In this document: positions 48,188 through 60,409 of the stretch, piece by piece | How positions within the stretch are numbered: position 1 is the stretch's first letter | Layout of the letters: each line of letters begins with the position of its first letter | Assembly: GCF_022539315.1 (NCBI RefSeq) | Contig: NC_066315.1 | Span: forward strand, 48,775,174 to 48,839,173 | Source of the DNA: Serinus canaria | Taxonomy: Eukaryota > Chordata > Aves > Passeriformes > Fringillidae | Direction of reading: 5' to 3' | Length of the DNA stretch: 64,000 bases | Notes under the pieces: generated by a model | The model's database searches: none | What the model was told of the DNA's origin: nothing | Seen by the model: only the letters and a program-made list of their open reading frames with translations | Program-made: the position numbers and the translations under genes

Positions 48188-48573
48188 TGTCCCACCTGAC
48201 TCCTACACACCCCACTTTCACACAGTCAGACCAGGCTTCCTTATTGATTTGACCCCAGGCTTCCCACAGCAGAGCCTAAAACCTCTGGATCCATAAAGCA
48301 ATTTATTAATGGCGTAATAACACAGTAACAGCTCAAGTTGTTCATCCATGCAAAGTCTAGGGTCTTCCTGCTGAGTCAGCAGCTCCTGCCGTGTCTCTGG
48401 TGCTGCTGTCATGTCTCCTGGCGGGTGACACAGGTCCCCCATTGCTGTGCAAAGAGACAGCAGCTGAATCTGCAGCTTGTACACCTGGCTGCCTGCACTC
48501 AAGTGTATTCCTCAACTAGGAGAAAGGTCAAAGCAGGAACTACCAACAAGGGAGATTTAGCAAGGTATTACAA
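48188..48573 (-). mobile_element. Probable ERV LTR, antisense
   Basis: On the minus strand this GC-richer segment reads like an avian retroviral LTR. It starts near 'tgtaataccttgctaa', has an AATAAA signal (complement 'tttatt' at 48302-48307) within 'attaataaattgctttatgg', and ends at 'caggtgggaca'. The end at 48188 has the TG/CA form expected of an LTR, but I find no matching target-site duplication, so the far end is uncertain. The sequence past the putative 3' end (minus 'cattggagccacccac') is not a clear primer-binding site. The minus frame at 48218-48502 is a chance frame through it. It is likely a solo LTR and no viral gene is seen. Confidence 0.45.
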
Positions 48574-51500
48574 AAGTGTCAGGCCTGGAGGGCAAGGGGA
48601 GATACTAAAGACCAGGTAACAACTCTGAAAGACCAGGGGAACAAGATGTAAAACTTGCAGAACCTTATCTCTACCAGAGTTTATGATTGAACTAAAGGTT
48701 TGTTGGGCAAGACTCTTCCTTTTAGACAAAAAAAGGCTGACACAGCACAGGGACACCTATCCCGTGACAGTCAGCAGAGGCAACAACCAGGGAGGCAGGT
48801 CTGGAAAACTCCGGAAGACTTTAACACAAATAAGGGAATATATCAGCTAAAAGAAGACAGATATGCAGCACTATTCCTTTTCTGAGTGCCCAGCTGGTGG
48901 TATTGAAAAAAAGATTAAGAAGGGAGTGTTACACTGAGGTAATCACAGAGAGGAGAAATTTTGTTCCTTCAAAAAGCAGAGGAACCATGGCACAGAGTAA
49001 ACACTGAGTCTGACAGAAAGTCCCCTCAAACAAAGAAATACCACAGGATTTTTTTTATTCTTAGTCTCACGTCCTGCACACATAGATATGTAAAAATAAA
49101 GAAAAGAAAGGACAATGACTGGGGAGTAAGGTGGCTTTTTTGCAGTATCTGACCAAAGCACAGAAGTGCAAAAAAATATAGGACATCATGACTCACATGG
49201 CCATGAAGGTTATAAGGGGGACACTTTCATTAGAGGAAATCAAATCTAGACTTTTCCTAAGAGACTGCTTAGATGGAAGGAAAAAATAGTCATAAAATAC
49301 TTTAATAAACAAACTCATAATTAAATTATATTGTTCCATTCCTCTATGGAGTGTATTAATGTCAAGCCCATTCCAGGGGCAACAGAAGGTTCACTTCAAC
49401 ATTTCATGAGTCCTTCAGAATAACAAAATCAGTCCAAAGCTTCCACTGGTTATTTTAAAAGGATGGTGGCAGGGGGAAGGAGTTGAAGGACAAAGAGTCT
49501 TGAAACTGTAATATGTTAAACAAATAGATGTATCCTACACTCTGTTAGGACTCTACTGGATGTTGCCTGTATGGTTTAATTAACAATAACCATCCACCCC
49601 CTGTTTTGCTACTAATGTAATCTCAAATGCACAACACTAATTCCACTTGCAGATTTTATGGTAACATTTAAATTAAAATACTCTGAGTACACTTAAACAC
49701 ACATTCAATGCAGATTTAATAAGGTGATTATAGGTTCACTAAGTAGCAATTGATTATTAACCCTTTGCTGGCCTGGAGATGTGAGTATTTGGTAAAGAAT
49801 GGTGTATTATAGAATAGACAATCTGCTTAATAAGCTAACTTCTTAGCTGGCTCCTTAACTCATCAGGCTAAACCATTTTTATGCATTCAGTAGTGAACAC
49901 AGGTTCAAAGCTGTGGCAAAATGCCCATCACATTCACCACGAGCAACATGTTTTATAATGTGATGATTTTGTAGTGAAAGCGGATTTTGTTGCAAGTGGA
50001 TTTTGTCCTCACTAGGAAAACTAATTGCTAAATTAAAATATATTGGTAGTAATAAAATTACATTTTCTTCCATTTTATTGATCTTGTGAACACAGCTGGA
50101 AAGACCTTCTCCAACTCACGTGCTTCAAAAAGTGGTTCAGGAAGCATAAATCTGATGGAAAGCCAACAGAACGTTTGATAGCACAACTCAACCCTCAGCA
50201 GACAAGAGCAGTGCTCTGCCCACACTCATCCACTCGGGGGGGTTCCATGCTTAGTGGAATGACAGGGGAGGCACTTATTTAAAGAACAGGATGATACTAA
50301 GGTACCGTCAGAAGTAGGGCCCATTATGCAAAGTACATTACTACCCATAATGTTCTCATGTTATCTGTGATTCAAAAAACACCCAAAAAACTGTTCACTT
50401 TGTTATTAATTATTAATAATTCTACTTTGCATGTCTTTGCTATTGCCACTGAGCTGGGAAGCACCACTTATATGTCTGTTCTCAATATTTTTCATGAAGA
50501 GGGTTTGGAGAACTCCAGTTTCATCATTCAGACTCAACAACACTTCAGGTAATTTCTTCACTGTTTTGTGATACTAAAGTTTACCAGGCTTCAAACTGAT
50601 CAAATCTATTTTAACCCAAAGTGGCAAAATTTTAAGAGCATTTCCCAGACCAAAAAGAGCATTCACCTGACCTTTTAGCAAAATATTTAGATAACAAGTA
50701 CTCTTTAGCATTTCACCTTACAGATAACACTCTATGCTTGAAAGCAGCTTGTTACCAGCACACATTGTGCTCTGCAACAATATAGATAATACTATTTTTT
50801 TAATCTTGTTTCAAGAACTGTATAAGAAAAGAAAAAAACCAAAAGCCAATTGCACTGAAAAGAACATGCTATAACTCTCAAACCCTGCTGTATATTCCCC
50901 AGGCCCGATATGTTCAGAGACAGCTGAAAGACACGTAGAATTTCTACCAAGTAATTTAATGGCTTTCCTCAAAATTTCCTAAGAACAAACTCTATTGATT
51001 CCTGGCTTAGCCATTACAGCACCAATTTATTTTGTCCCATTTCATAAAAAAGGAAACAAAAGCCTTCCTCTTACCCAGGTGAAGAGGTGCACAGGACAGG
51101 AGCTTCACAGCTTTGTCCTCATAACCTGCTTGCTCCAGTCCACAGATCTAAACTCAGGCTGCATCGCACTACTAATGGAATAATCAGGCCCCTCACACCT
51201 AATAAAGTACAACTTTATTAACTTAATTCAAGTAATTCCCTTGTGCATGTGCAATTTTTGAGCTCAGTTATAATGACTTTAATGAAGAAAGCAAATCTTT
51301 TCCTAGTTAAATGCCAAACATGCTTTTTCCTTCAAGATTTTCTTCTACTTTCATTAACAAGCTCCCTTTTCAAATAGCTGTGTGCATGTATACAGTGAAC
51401 TCAGATCCACATATCCAATTAAACCACCCCATACAATCACAGCACAGCTTGGGACCAGCAGCTCAGACATTTTTTGAGATTACCAGTATAAAGCCTAGCT

Positions 51501-52710
51501 TCTTCCTCTGAAATTGAAAAAAAAAATCATTTTACATTCCAGATAAATTAACTCATTGCCAGAATATCCTTCTTAATTGTTCCAAGGATAACAAGGACAG
51601 ATATCCTAACATGCTAAGAGACTCTGCAAAAATATAACCCCTAACCCATTCTTTACATTATACTTACTACATTTGCTAAACTATAGAACACTTGTAAATA
51701 TTAATTGGAAAAAAAGTTCTGGAAGTAATCATGGAGTTTGGGATCCAAATCCAAACCTAAGTGGCTAGCTGCAGTTAAAACTGTGGGTTAAACTAGAAAT
51801 GTCATCCCTTGCTTCAAAAGTCAGTAGGTTTTCTGTACTGCAACAAAAACAAATATGCAAAAAAAAAAAGTTTTGCTTATGAACAGAAAAAAAAAACCAC
51901 CCAAACAAAACAACAAAGAAAATAAATAACCAGCCACCATTTCAAACATTTTTATCCAAATAGATGTCCTAAATTTAACCATGCTTGATGAAAGAAGCCA
52001 TTATTCTTTCTGTATCCTTTCTTCTTAGAAATAAAATCTGGTGTTTTAGCTGATCTGACAAAGAAGACTGAAAACACCCTTATTTTGTTCCTGGCTTTAC
52101 TTCATGCTTTGTGGATGTATGGTTAACATCCCAAACTTTGCATCACACTTCAATAAACTTGAGATCTGTAATAAATACTTCTAGTATTTAGTAGTAAAAA
52201 AATAATACTTTACTTCTATTAAAACATTTTTCTCCTCTCTGGATCACCTCAGCCAAACTCATAGATTAGCAAAGGCAATATGTCTACTCTGCTATAAACA
52301 GTAAATGGAATCAGTAAACACTGACCTATCATATTTGTACGTTTCTGTTTATGTGTTTATGTACACACTGCCTATTGAGTACCTCAAAGAAAAGCACTTG
52401 AACACATAAAGAAACCTCTTCTTTATTTGCTTTAGGCATTAGCTTAACTGAAAATCGTTCAGAAATCGCTTTTCAGCCTGATACTGAACTCAGCTCATGT
52501 GGACCACTGTTTCATTGACACCAGATGAGCTTAACAAACATGCAGAAGGGGAGGAGTTCACTTCAGGGACTGCTGAAATGAACTATCAATTAGGGTGCAT
52601 ACTAGCAATGCAAAATAAGAATAGGAGGGCTTTACTTCAGTCTTCTGCATATTTATCTCAAAGTTGAAAAGGTGTTTGAAAGGCCTCACCTTCTTAATGA
52701 GCAGATTTTA
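48574..52710. other. AT-rich unique DNA, no gene seen
   Basis: No gene recognised. Paired opposite frames at 48568-48885 and 48943-49161 lack domains. The part directly right of the LTR (48574-48880) may include decayed viral or other repeat sequence that I cannot identify. A-rich runs occur near 51858-51900. Confidence 0.5.
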
Positions 52711-53222
52711 TTAGAATCATAACATGGCTTGAATTGAAAAGGACCTTAAAGGTCTACTTATCATCCCCCCCAGTCTATTTTCTAACACGTGATCTAAACC
52801 TACTCTCAGTTTGAATCCATTCTCCCTTATCCTGTCCCTACCTGCCATTGTAAAAAGCCCCTCTTCATCTTTCCTGCAGGCTCCCTTCAGGTGCTGAAAG
52901 GCTGCAATTAGGTCACCCCTTAGACCTTTTTTTTTTCCAGGCAGAACAAACCAAATCCCCTCAGCCTTTCCTCATAGGAAAGAGCTCTCCACCCCTGTAA
53001 TCATCTTGGTAGCCCAACTCCAGACTCATTCCAACAGGCCAAAGTTCCTTCTAGGCTGGAGACCCCAGAGCTGGATGCAGGTGGCAAAGCTGGCCATGCT
53101 GCTTTTTATGAAGCCAAGGATAAATTTGGCTTTCTGTGCTATCAGGGCCAGCTCCTGTCCAGCCTCTCATCCACCAGCACCTCCAAGTTCTTCTCAACAG
53201 TTTCAAGACTTCTTTAACCACT
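52711..53222 (-). mobile_element. CR1 LINE 3' fragment, antisense, internally deleted
   Basis: The plus strand begins 'ttagaatcataacatggctt', then 'gaattgaaaaggaccttaaa', a reverse-complemented CR1 3' UTR. It then jumps from 'catcccccccagtctatttt' to 'acgtgatctaaacctac'. In the copy at 22842 these points are about 150 bp apart, while here they are about 20, so roughly 130-140 bp including the ORF2 stop region have been lost. Beyond that it follows ORF2 antisense through 'ttgaatccattctccctta', 'ggctcccttcaggtgctga', 'ctcagcctttcctcatagg', 'aagccaaggataaatttggc' and 'catccaccagcacctccaag', further 5' than the other young copies. A T10 run lies at about 52929. Confidence 0.9.
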
Positions 53223-54059
53223 GGGTGCTCTTCAGCAGTATGAATGACCTTCCTTTTAAAATGACTGTAATAAATAAACCAAGACAAATTATATAAAAAA
53301 GTCAAAACACCTTTCCTTTTGAGCCAAGTGAAAGTTTGTTCTTCCCTCCATGTGGAATTTTTTCCCTTTTCTACCATCAACAAGTCAGAGTTTAGTCTTC
53401 CACAAACCCATCATGGTAAAACTGAGATTTCAGTACTAAAGTGTTTCAGTGGGACTGACAAAATGAGTGGCATCCATCAGAGAGGGGTGTTTAAAGGTAT
53501 GGCAGTGAGTATTAAAGATCCCATTGATATCCGTTGGGACGATCTGCCTAATTTTGCAAATAGGCTCATCCCTCACAAGCAAAGCAAATGTTCCAACTGC
53601 ATGCCTGCATTTGCACAGCACCGCCTCAGCCTACAGTACTTTACATGATGCTGAAAGAAATATGTTGTGTCTGCAAAACACAGCAATCAAAAATGCAGGA
53701 TTTAACTGAGCTCCCTAGTGTGCAAGTGCTGTGACATAGCTTTTATTTGCCTGATTCCCCTCCCCTGAAACTCTTCACTCAGAAAGCATGGTAGGGAAAT
53801 CATTAAGGGAAAACACACATGACTAATAGGGTCCCTAACTTGTTTTATTCAGAAGCTGGAAATGCCTAGGGCAACTGTTCTGCACCAAATGATTATATGC
53901 AGTAGGAACAGATCTAAGGATAATTTCTGATACAAAAACTATGTACATTGTTATAAGGAAATTGATGAAATGTGATCATGAGAGAGCTTTCCAAGAGAAA
54001 TGGTGAACATGATTGCACAGAGAACCAATGAAACCTTAAAAATTGCACATTTCCTTGAT
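53223..54059. other. Unique DNA, no gene recognised
   Basis: No gene assigned. The overlapping frames at 53051-53383, 53319-53709 and 53436-53621 lie on both strands. The part 53490-53660 holds three isolated CpGs and well-formed text ('atatccgttgggacgatctg'), but no protein domain is evident. Confidence 0.5.
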
Positions 54060-54340
54060 CACCGAAACTCAGAAAGATGAGCTTGTTCCAGAAGAGGTGC
54101 AGTGAAAGTCTTCTAGTACAATCAGAGAAACAAGGAACCCTTTCTTTACATAAGTAAACTAAAAAACTTGGCTAACCTAGTCAGAGAAAGGCTAAGGAGC
54201 ATATGATTGCTACCCATAAATAAATCAGGGGGTGAGAAGGAATAGTAAGGAATTAAAGAATTAATCAAAATAATTACATTTGTACAAGAACTAATAGGTA
54301 TAAAATTGCCAAAATAGATTTATACTGAAGAATATAATAA
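54060..54340 (+). mobile_element. Ancient CR1-type LINE relic, sense ORF2 C-terminus
   Basis: A decayed sense CR1 piece. 'tccagaagaggtgcagtgaa' (54088) corresponds to the usual 'ggaacaggtgcagagaag'. It is followed by 'aaacttggctaacctagtca' (54166), 'gagaaaggctaaggagcata' and 'tgattgctacccataaataa' (54184-54223), 'atcagggggtgag', and 'tacaagaactaataggtata' (54284). This order matches the ORF2 C-terminal part of an old archosaur CR1 type, the same type as the 34735 relic. No frame survives and the ends are approximate. Confidence 0.65.
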
Positions 54341-57300
54341 TTTGTCCAGCTTCCTGAGCTATGAGATTTTTAAATAGTAACAAAGGCAGAATAATTAACC
54401 ATTTTATAAATTGGAGCTTGAGAGGTTTCTGTGTAATGTTAGGCTACAGAGCAGACTGTGGTGCTCTGAAAATCACTACTTGGGCACCTAAATGGGATTG
54501 CTCATAGTCACAGGTATCTGGAGGTAGCTGAAAATTCAACTTCTTTTCCTCACTCACCTTGGAGATCTCTTCCTCTTTTCTTCTCAGATTTTTGTCCCTA
54601 ACTTGCAAGCAATAGACAAAGTTACATATTAGTGGCACACCTGTATTTGTGTGCTCTTGAATCAAGAACAACACAAGAACAGGTGAAGATGGAAATGTAA
54701 AAGATAGTCAGAAATCATAGACAAAGAAAGCTTGCTAACACTGCAACACTGAGAATTCAAGAATGGATCAAAGCCATCAGCCTCTGGAAGGAAATCATAC
54801 TGCTAACATTCCAATTCAATCAGACAATGGATATATTTCTAGCTCAATTTGTTAAGTTTGAGTAAGAAGAAAAATAACAAGGACTAATGTTCTTGAACAA
54901 CGGAAATTATGCCTAAATTTCTCTGCAGAGGCACACTGTGGAGAAAAAAAACCACAAGCCTTGCTCTGAATGCTGCATTCCAGCCATCATTATAAAGACT
55001 TCAAATTTCTCCTGACCTTAAAAGAAACATTTTCCTCAGAAGAAAGGAGCAGATGGAGTCAGGTTTTCCACAGCAATGGGTTTTACCAAGAAAACATTGG
55101 GCAGAAGGCCCTCAGGGGAATCCCTCTGCAAGCATGAAGCATCACCTCTCCTGTTGGGACAAGGAAGCCCTGGAATCTTCTATAGCATGGCTTAAGCCCC
55201 AGGATTATTCTATAGCATGGTTTAATTGGTGTGTTTCTCCATAAGTACAACAGCCATTCATTTTAAGCTGGAGCTTCCCTTCAGATATTTGAACGTTACA
55301 TAAGGATGACAGCATCACAAGCTCTGCTGATAACAGAGCAGAGGGGGGGCCCTGTGCCACAGTTATCTTGGATGCAGAGCCATTCAATTTTGGCACATTC
55401 AGAGGAAGACAGATACAGAAAGGTTAAAGCAGAGCAGTGGGAAACAACTCTTGCAGGTCTTTCCTCTTTGTTTCCAGAAGTTAGTCTTGTACTTGCATGC
55501 ACAAGTCTGCAGATGTTGTTGTGGTACACACCTCCCTCTCTGCTTTACACTGCATATTACCAGCTAAGACTGACTCAAATGAGTCCAAAACCTGAAATTT
55601 AGGAGTTTACAAAACAGAATGAATGTTAGAGCGAAGAAGTAACCTTACATGCCCCCTAACCTACAGACTACTGAGCAGGCACTGCTGATGCTAAAATGTT
55701 TATTAACGTGCTCTGCCAGGATACAAGCAGGTATCTTCTCTATTCCTGAGGTCACATTCTTTTGTCTGTACTGTCAGACAACAATATTAGCTGAAAAGGC
55801 TGTAGGTATCATGTCTGAGTTCACAGGCTCAAATGTCTTACAGATGAGGATTTCAAGAGCAGGTGGTCAGCTCCTTAAATCATGATTCATGTCAGCAGAC
55901 CCTCTCCTTCTTTGAGATGTTTCTGCCCATTCCCGCCTCTCCAGCTCTCTGGGCTGGGGATGAGTGTGCCTACCCATATGAAAGCATACCAAATGCACTC
56001 TTCAATGTGTTTGGTCCAGCCTCTCAGCACAAAAATCTGCAGCTGTTCCAGAGATGATAAGGCAGGCTTAGGGCAGAGACTAGCCAGATCTGAAATTGTT
56101 GTCATCTTAATATACAGGGCCTTAATCATCTACGTGCAATCCCAAAGAACTACAGGTGGAAGAGTTAAAAAATTTAAAAAGCAGGGGAGAAGTGGCATTA
56201 AAAACCCCAGTATTTTATCCTTCATTTTTTAATTTAATGTTTTTCCCAAAGTGTTTGGGATTGGTCACAGTAACTGATGGTGATCTATGAATAAGACAGT
56301 GCTGAAATCACAATGGTTGGCCCTTTTAGATAGCAATTAACAGCAAATTGTCATTACAGAGCCCTCTGTGACAGAACTTTGTGTAAAGTGGCCAAAACCA
56401 CAGGATACATTTCATAATGATCGTGGCCATTTCATGAAAATGGTTTTAGCATTGAAAACATGAACAAATAGAAAAAAAAAAAATAGCAACTGATTCTTAA
56501 TATTTTTGTACATTTTGGTTGGTTGTTTTCGGTTTTGTGTTCTCCCTCCTCCTCCTCCCCCCACAGTGAGGTAGCATTTTATTTATGGGACTGAATTTCC
56601 AATTTTTATTAGCATGGTCTGCTTTAAATTCAAGTTTGAAAGTAACACAAAACACTATTTCTTTTCTAAGCCTGAAAATCTTTCTCTTTCACCTCTTCTT
56701 CCCTTGCTTATGAAAAGAAAGTAGCACAGAGAAAGTCTGCTTCCTTCCTGATCCCTCTATAGGGTCACATAATTTTTACCATCAGCTCATTGTTAAATAA
56801 GCCTTTGCTCCCTCTGCCGGTTATTCTGTCCTGATCTAGCACCAAAATTAGGAGTACCTGCGATGTCAATGACAAAGCTTCAATGAAACAAACATAGCTA
56901 AATACAAAATCCACAGTCATCCTTTACGTAGCCTTTGAGTAAATCCAATTCGGACTTAAATAATCTGGCAGAATCACTTTATTATCATTAACTTTGCTGA
57001 ATATGCCTTAGTCTCTAAAAAGATGTAGCAACAATATTACTTCATATTTAAAATTCACTCTGTTTGTTCACTTTGCTTTTGATGTTTATGCCTGAAAATG
57101 AGTCCTGGGCATGTAAAGTTGGAACACCTGTGTGTACTTGTTCAAAGGATGCATTGAGCACAGCTGGATGGGGGCTGTGCTAAGTATCAAGGTCCCACCA
57201 CAGGGCCCAGCTTCTCTTTCAATTGTTTCACAAAATAAACCCAGAGAACCTTTCTCTGCTTATGGCAAGAATCATAGTTGCTCTATGAACAAAAGTCTGG

Positions 57301-58062
57301 AGGGACAATTTGGCTGGCAGTAATGAACAGGATTTCCAACAAAGACATTTTTTTGGCTTTTATCAGATGGAAGGAAAAAAAAGTAATTGCAATAGGATCC
57401 CATGGAAAAAATAGTAACAGCAGAATTGTTCATAAATGTTCTGCTACAAGATGCAACTTCTGTTTTTTTTTTTTTTCCCAAAACCATATCAAACTTATTA
57501 TGTCATAATACACGCATGAATGTTTTTATCCTGGTTTCTAGTAGTTTCACCTGGCATATCAAATTTTTGAACCCATTAGTTATTCCTCATATTCATGAAG
57601 ATAATAAGAACCTGCATCCAGTAATAACATTTTTGGTCTGAAGCCAGTGTAACTTTGGAACCTGCTTATATGCTCCCAAATTGGTCCACACCGTTGTTAC
57701 CACTGAAGTTGCACTATGGGTTGTCTCAGAGGCTATACAAGTTTCTGAAGGATGCCAGTGTGGGGGGAGTAAGGCAGAAAGAGGAGAGAGGCCTCAAAGC
57801 AAAACATTTCGTTGTCTTCCAGAGGCAAATTCATCTATGTAGGACTCAGTCTAACATAGATTAAGTCTTGACAACTGTCTGTTCTAGAGAGGGGGAAAAA
57901 ACCTCATAGTCTACTAGGACACAAAGTATTAATAGAGTTCCTCTTGATCTGACAACCACCACTAGAAGGAAGTGTCAGCACCAGTTCAACATCACAAATT
58001 TATGTTTCTGAATCTAGAATAACCACTGTTCAAGCACCACTAGTCTTCCCTCCTCCTTCAGG
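54341..58062. other. AT-rich unique DNA, no gene seen
   Basis: No gene recognised. Many opposite-strand frame pairs occur at 55053-56232, in slightly GC-richer DNA. None has a domain or plausible splice structure. A T-run of 15-16 lies near 57462, and an imperfect 30-bp duplication at 55172 is listed separately. Confidence 0.5.
55172..55226. repeat. 30-bp imperfect tandem duplication
   Basis: 'ttctatagcatgg' at 55178-55190 recurs at 55208-55220. The matching region extends on both sides with a few mismatches ('ggaatc...cttaa' against 'ggatta...tttaa'), giving a 30-base period. Confidence 0.85.
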
Positions 58063-58456
58063 TTGAAAATACACCTGGCTTTTGTCCACAGACCCATCTC
58101 TTTTACTGGTAAGAGGTTCAAGTACCAACAAAAACCAGTAAGTGTTGTCATCTTATTGCAGGGGTTCCGTACTGTTGTCTCCTTATCACAGAAGTTTCAT
58201 ACCTTCTTGGTCTTTTCTCATGGGCAGCCCCTCAGAGCACTAACTCGTTTTCCTTCACAAAGTAGCCAGCTGACTCAAACTGCCCTCTCAACCAGCTAAC
58301 CCACTCTTTTATAACACTCTTCTTCTCATTGGTTACAGCTGTAGCCTGTTCAAGTCAGGCCTGCCTAATCTTTGATAATTGGCCCAGCTGCAACTCCTTA
58401 GGGGTAAGATTACTTTCTACGCTACCTTTATTTTCTTATATTCTATCCCCCCTACA
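58063..58456 (-). mobile_element. Probable solo ERV LTR, antisense
   Basis: On the minus strand the element starts 'tgtaggggggatagaatata' (58456 downward). It runs through 'gttgcagctgggccaatta' and 'aatgagaagaagagtg' to a TATA box TTATAAAAGAG (plus 58304-58314), with a CCAAT-like site upstream. A weak AATAAG poly(A)-type signal lies at plus 58152-58157, and it runs on toward about 58063. This promoter, R and U5-like order is what an LTR shows, and the text resembles LTRs I associate with songbird ERVs. No gag, pol or env remnant flanks it and I found no clean target-site duplication. The 78-codon plus frame over it is chance. Transcription, if any, would run leftward. Confidence 0.55.
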
Positions 58457-58965
58457 AATAAGGCCTTTTAAAAACTCTAACCATCAACAAAGCGACAAAA
58501 AGTACATGATCACTTTGAAAAAGAAAAAGATGCTCCAGCAAGATTTTCCTCATGGCACTGACAGGAGTTGAGTTCCTCCTGACTGCCCATACAACATAGC
58601 AAAATCATGGGATATTTTAGCTGAAGGTGAAAAAACCCCAGTCACTTCTCCTAGACTTCCCTCAGACCTCTCCCCTCACTGAGAGAAGCCAAACTGGATC
58701 CCACAGCACACTGTTAAAGTTCTGCTGGAACCACAGTGTAGGCATGCTTGAGCCCCACCCCAGCACAGAGGAAAAAACAAAGTGAAAGAATTCAGGCTGT
58801 TAGCTCCTGAGCAGCTCATTAATTTGTGTGTGCTGTAGTTTGCCACCCTGCTGTCAAACAGTGGAGTTGGTCTGACCACAGGCCCTGTGCTCTGTTGCCT
58901 TGCAAACTCTGTGGAGCACATGCTTAACAGCAAAAATGTACTTCAGGAGATTTTAAACAAAGGAT

Positions 58966-59054
58966 GCATACATATGCTTGCATACATACATATGCACATA
59001 CATATATTCATACACATATATTTTTTTTTATATGCATACACACACACACACACA
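58966..59054. repeat. Imperfect (TACA)n/(CA)n microsatellite
   Basis: A mixed tract of CATA/TACA units and T9-10 ends in a CA run of about eight units at 59038-59054. The interruptions suggest an old, partly decayed microsatellite. Confidence 0.85.
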
Positions 59055-59966
59055 AAACTCCCAGAAGGTAAATTTAATGAAGTGTATTACTGGCTGGTCC
59101 TGAAAGTTGAACAGAAAATATTGAAATAAATCCCAGAAAAGGCAGAGTCTAGAGTCAATAGCAAAAGATAAATGATGCAGTCACAGGATTACAATAGATC
59201 TGTTTCTTCTCAGGTATACTTTTTCTCTCACGTCGCACCCACATAATAAACAATTTATATGTGTCACAGCTATATAACCTTGTCCATGGCAAAAAAAAAA
59301 ACACTGGCACATAATGTGACAGACTAAAAATGATCCTGAAAAATCCCATATACAACTGAAACAAGATTTTCCCCATGAAAAATTAGGAAGAATTTTGAAA
59401 AGCTTGAGAAATGCAATGACCCAGTTGAGATTTCTCCACAACTGATGATCTAACACACTCTCTTTCTACAGGAGGTGAACTAAAATCTTTACTGATTCCT
59501 TGTCATCAGAGCCCTGCTTTTAAAACAACCTGAAGAAGTTTAGATCATGCTGTGTTTTAGCAAGGTCTGTGTTCCTTTCCAACTGTACTAACTCCTGCAG
59601 ACTGCTGACCAGCGATGTTAGCGAGTCCTTTAGGTATTCCTCATACCTGGGTGTCATACCATGTGAAAAGATATGCTATTTAACACACTATGCATACAAG
59701 TACTCCCAAAGATAAAGCCTTTCCTCCCCTACACTCCTATTTAATCTCAATGTGTCTCATGACAAATGCTATTAGTTCAGCCTGTAGATGATGATAAACA
59801 ATTCTAACTTCTGACTTACCACTGAACTGTTTCAGAAGACTTTTTTTTTTTTTTTTGACACATAGGATGGCAGCCACTGTTTTTTAACGTGTCTGCACAT
59901 AAACCCTGAGCAATTTTGTCAGCAAAGAGTGCAAGGCTGTGGTACATCAGCAACCATTAACAGATG

Positions 59967-60006
59967 CACTGGAGGAGTCACACAAGGAGTCACTGGAGGA
60001 GTCACA
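59967..60006. repeat. 24-bp tandem duplication
   Basis: 'cactggaggagtcaca' starts at 59968 and again at 59991, with 'aggagtca' repeated within each unit. The period is about 23-24 bases, with an inner shorter repeat of the same motif. Confidence 0.85.
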
Positions 60007-60375
60007 AAGCCCATGAAATTCCATCTCAGAGCAAGGACTACACATGCACAGAGAAAATCCACATTTTGAATTGCACCTCCCACAAAACAGCACCAAAATT
60101 TAAGTCAAATAAAGCTGTGATCCATGCTCAGGAGTGAATGTAGGGGCTCAGACAGAGATTGCCTCCTGTGGATGGAAACATTCCATTAGCTTCATTAGCA
60201 ACAGCATTTAAGCACATGTCCAAGAACTATTTCTGTATCAGGGTATTACCTATCTGTCCACTTGCCAAGTATGCTGCAGGCCATTCTCTGAAAGCATCCA
60301 CATCCATATTTAAAGGAGGTTTAAACTGAGCCAAGCCTGTGGGGTCAACATGTACAAACTGACACTATGCCAACC

Positions 60376-60409
60376 TTTTTTTTTCTTTTTTTGGTTTTTT
60401 TTTTGTGGA
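60376..60409. repeat. T-rich tract
   Basis: T9-C-T7-GG-T10 runs without a flanking transposon body. Another T17 run lies at 59841-59857. Confidence 0.85.
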
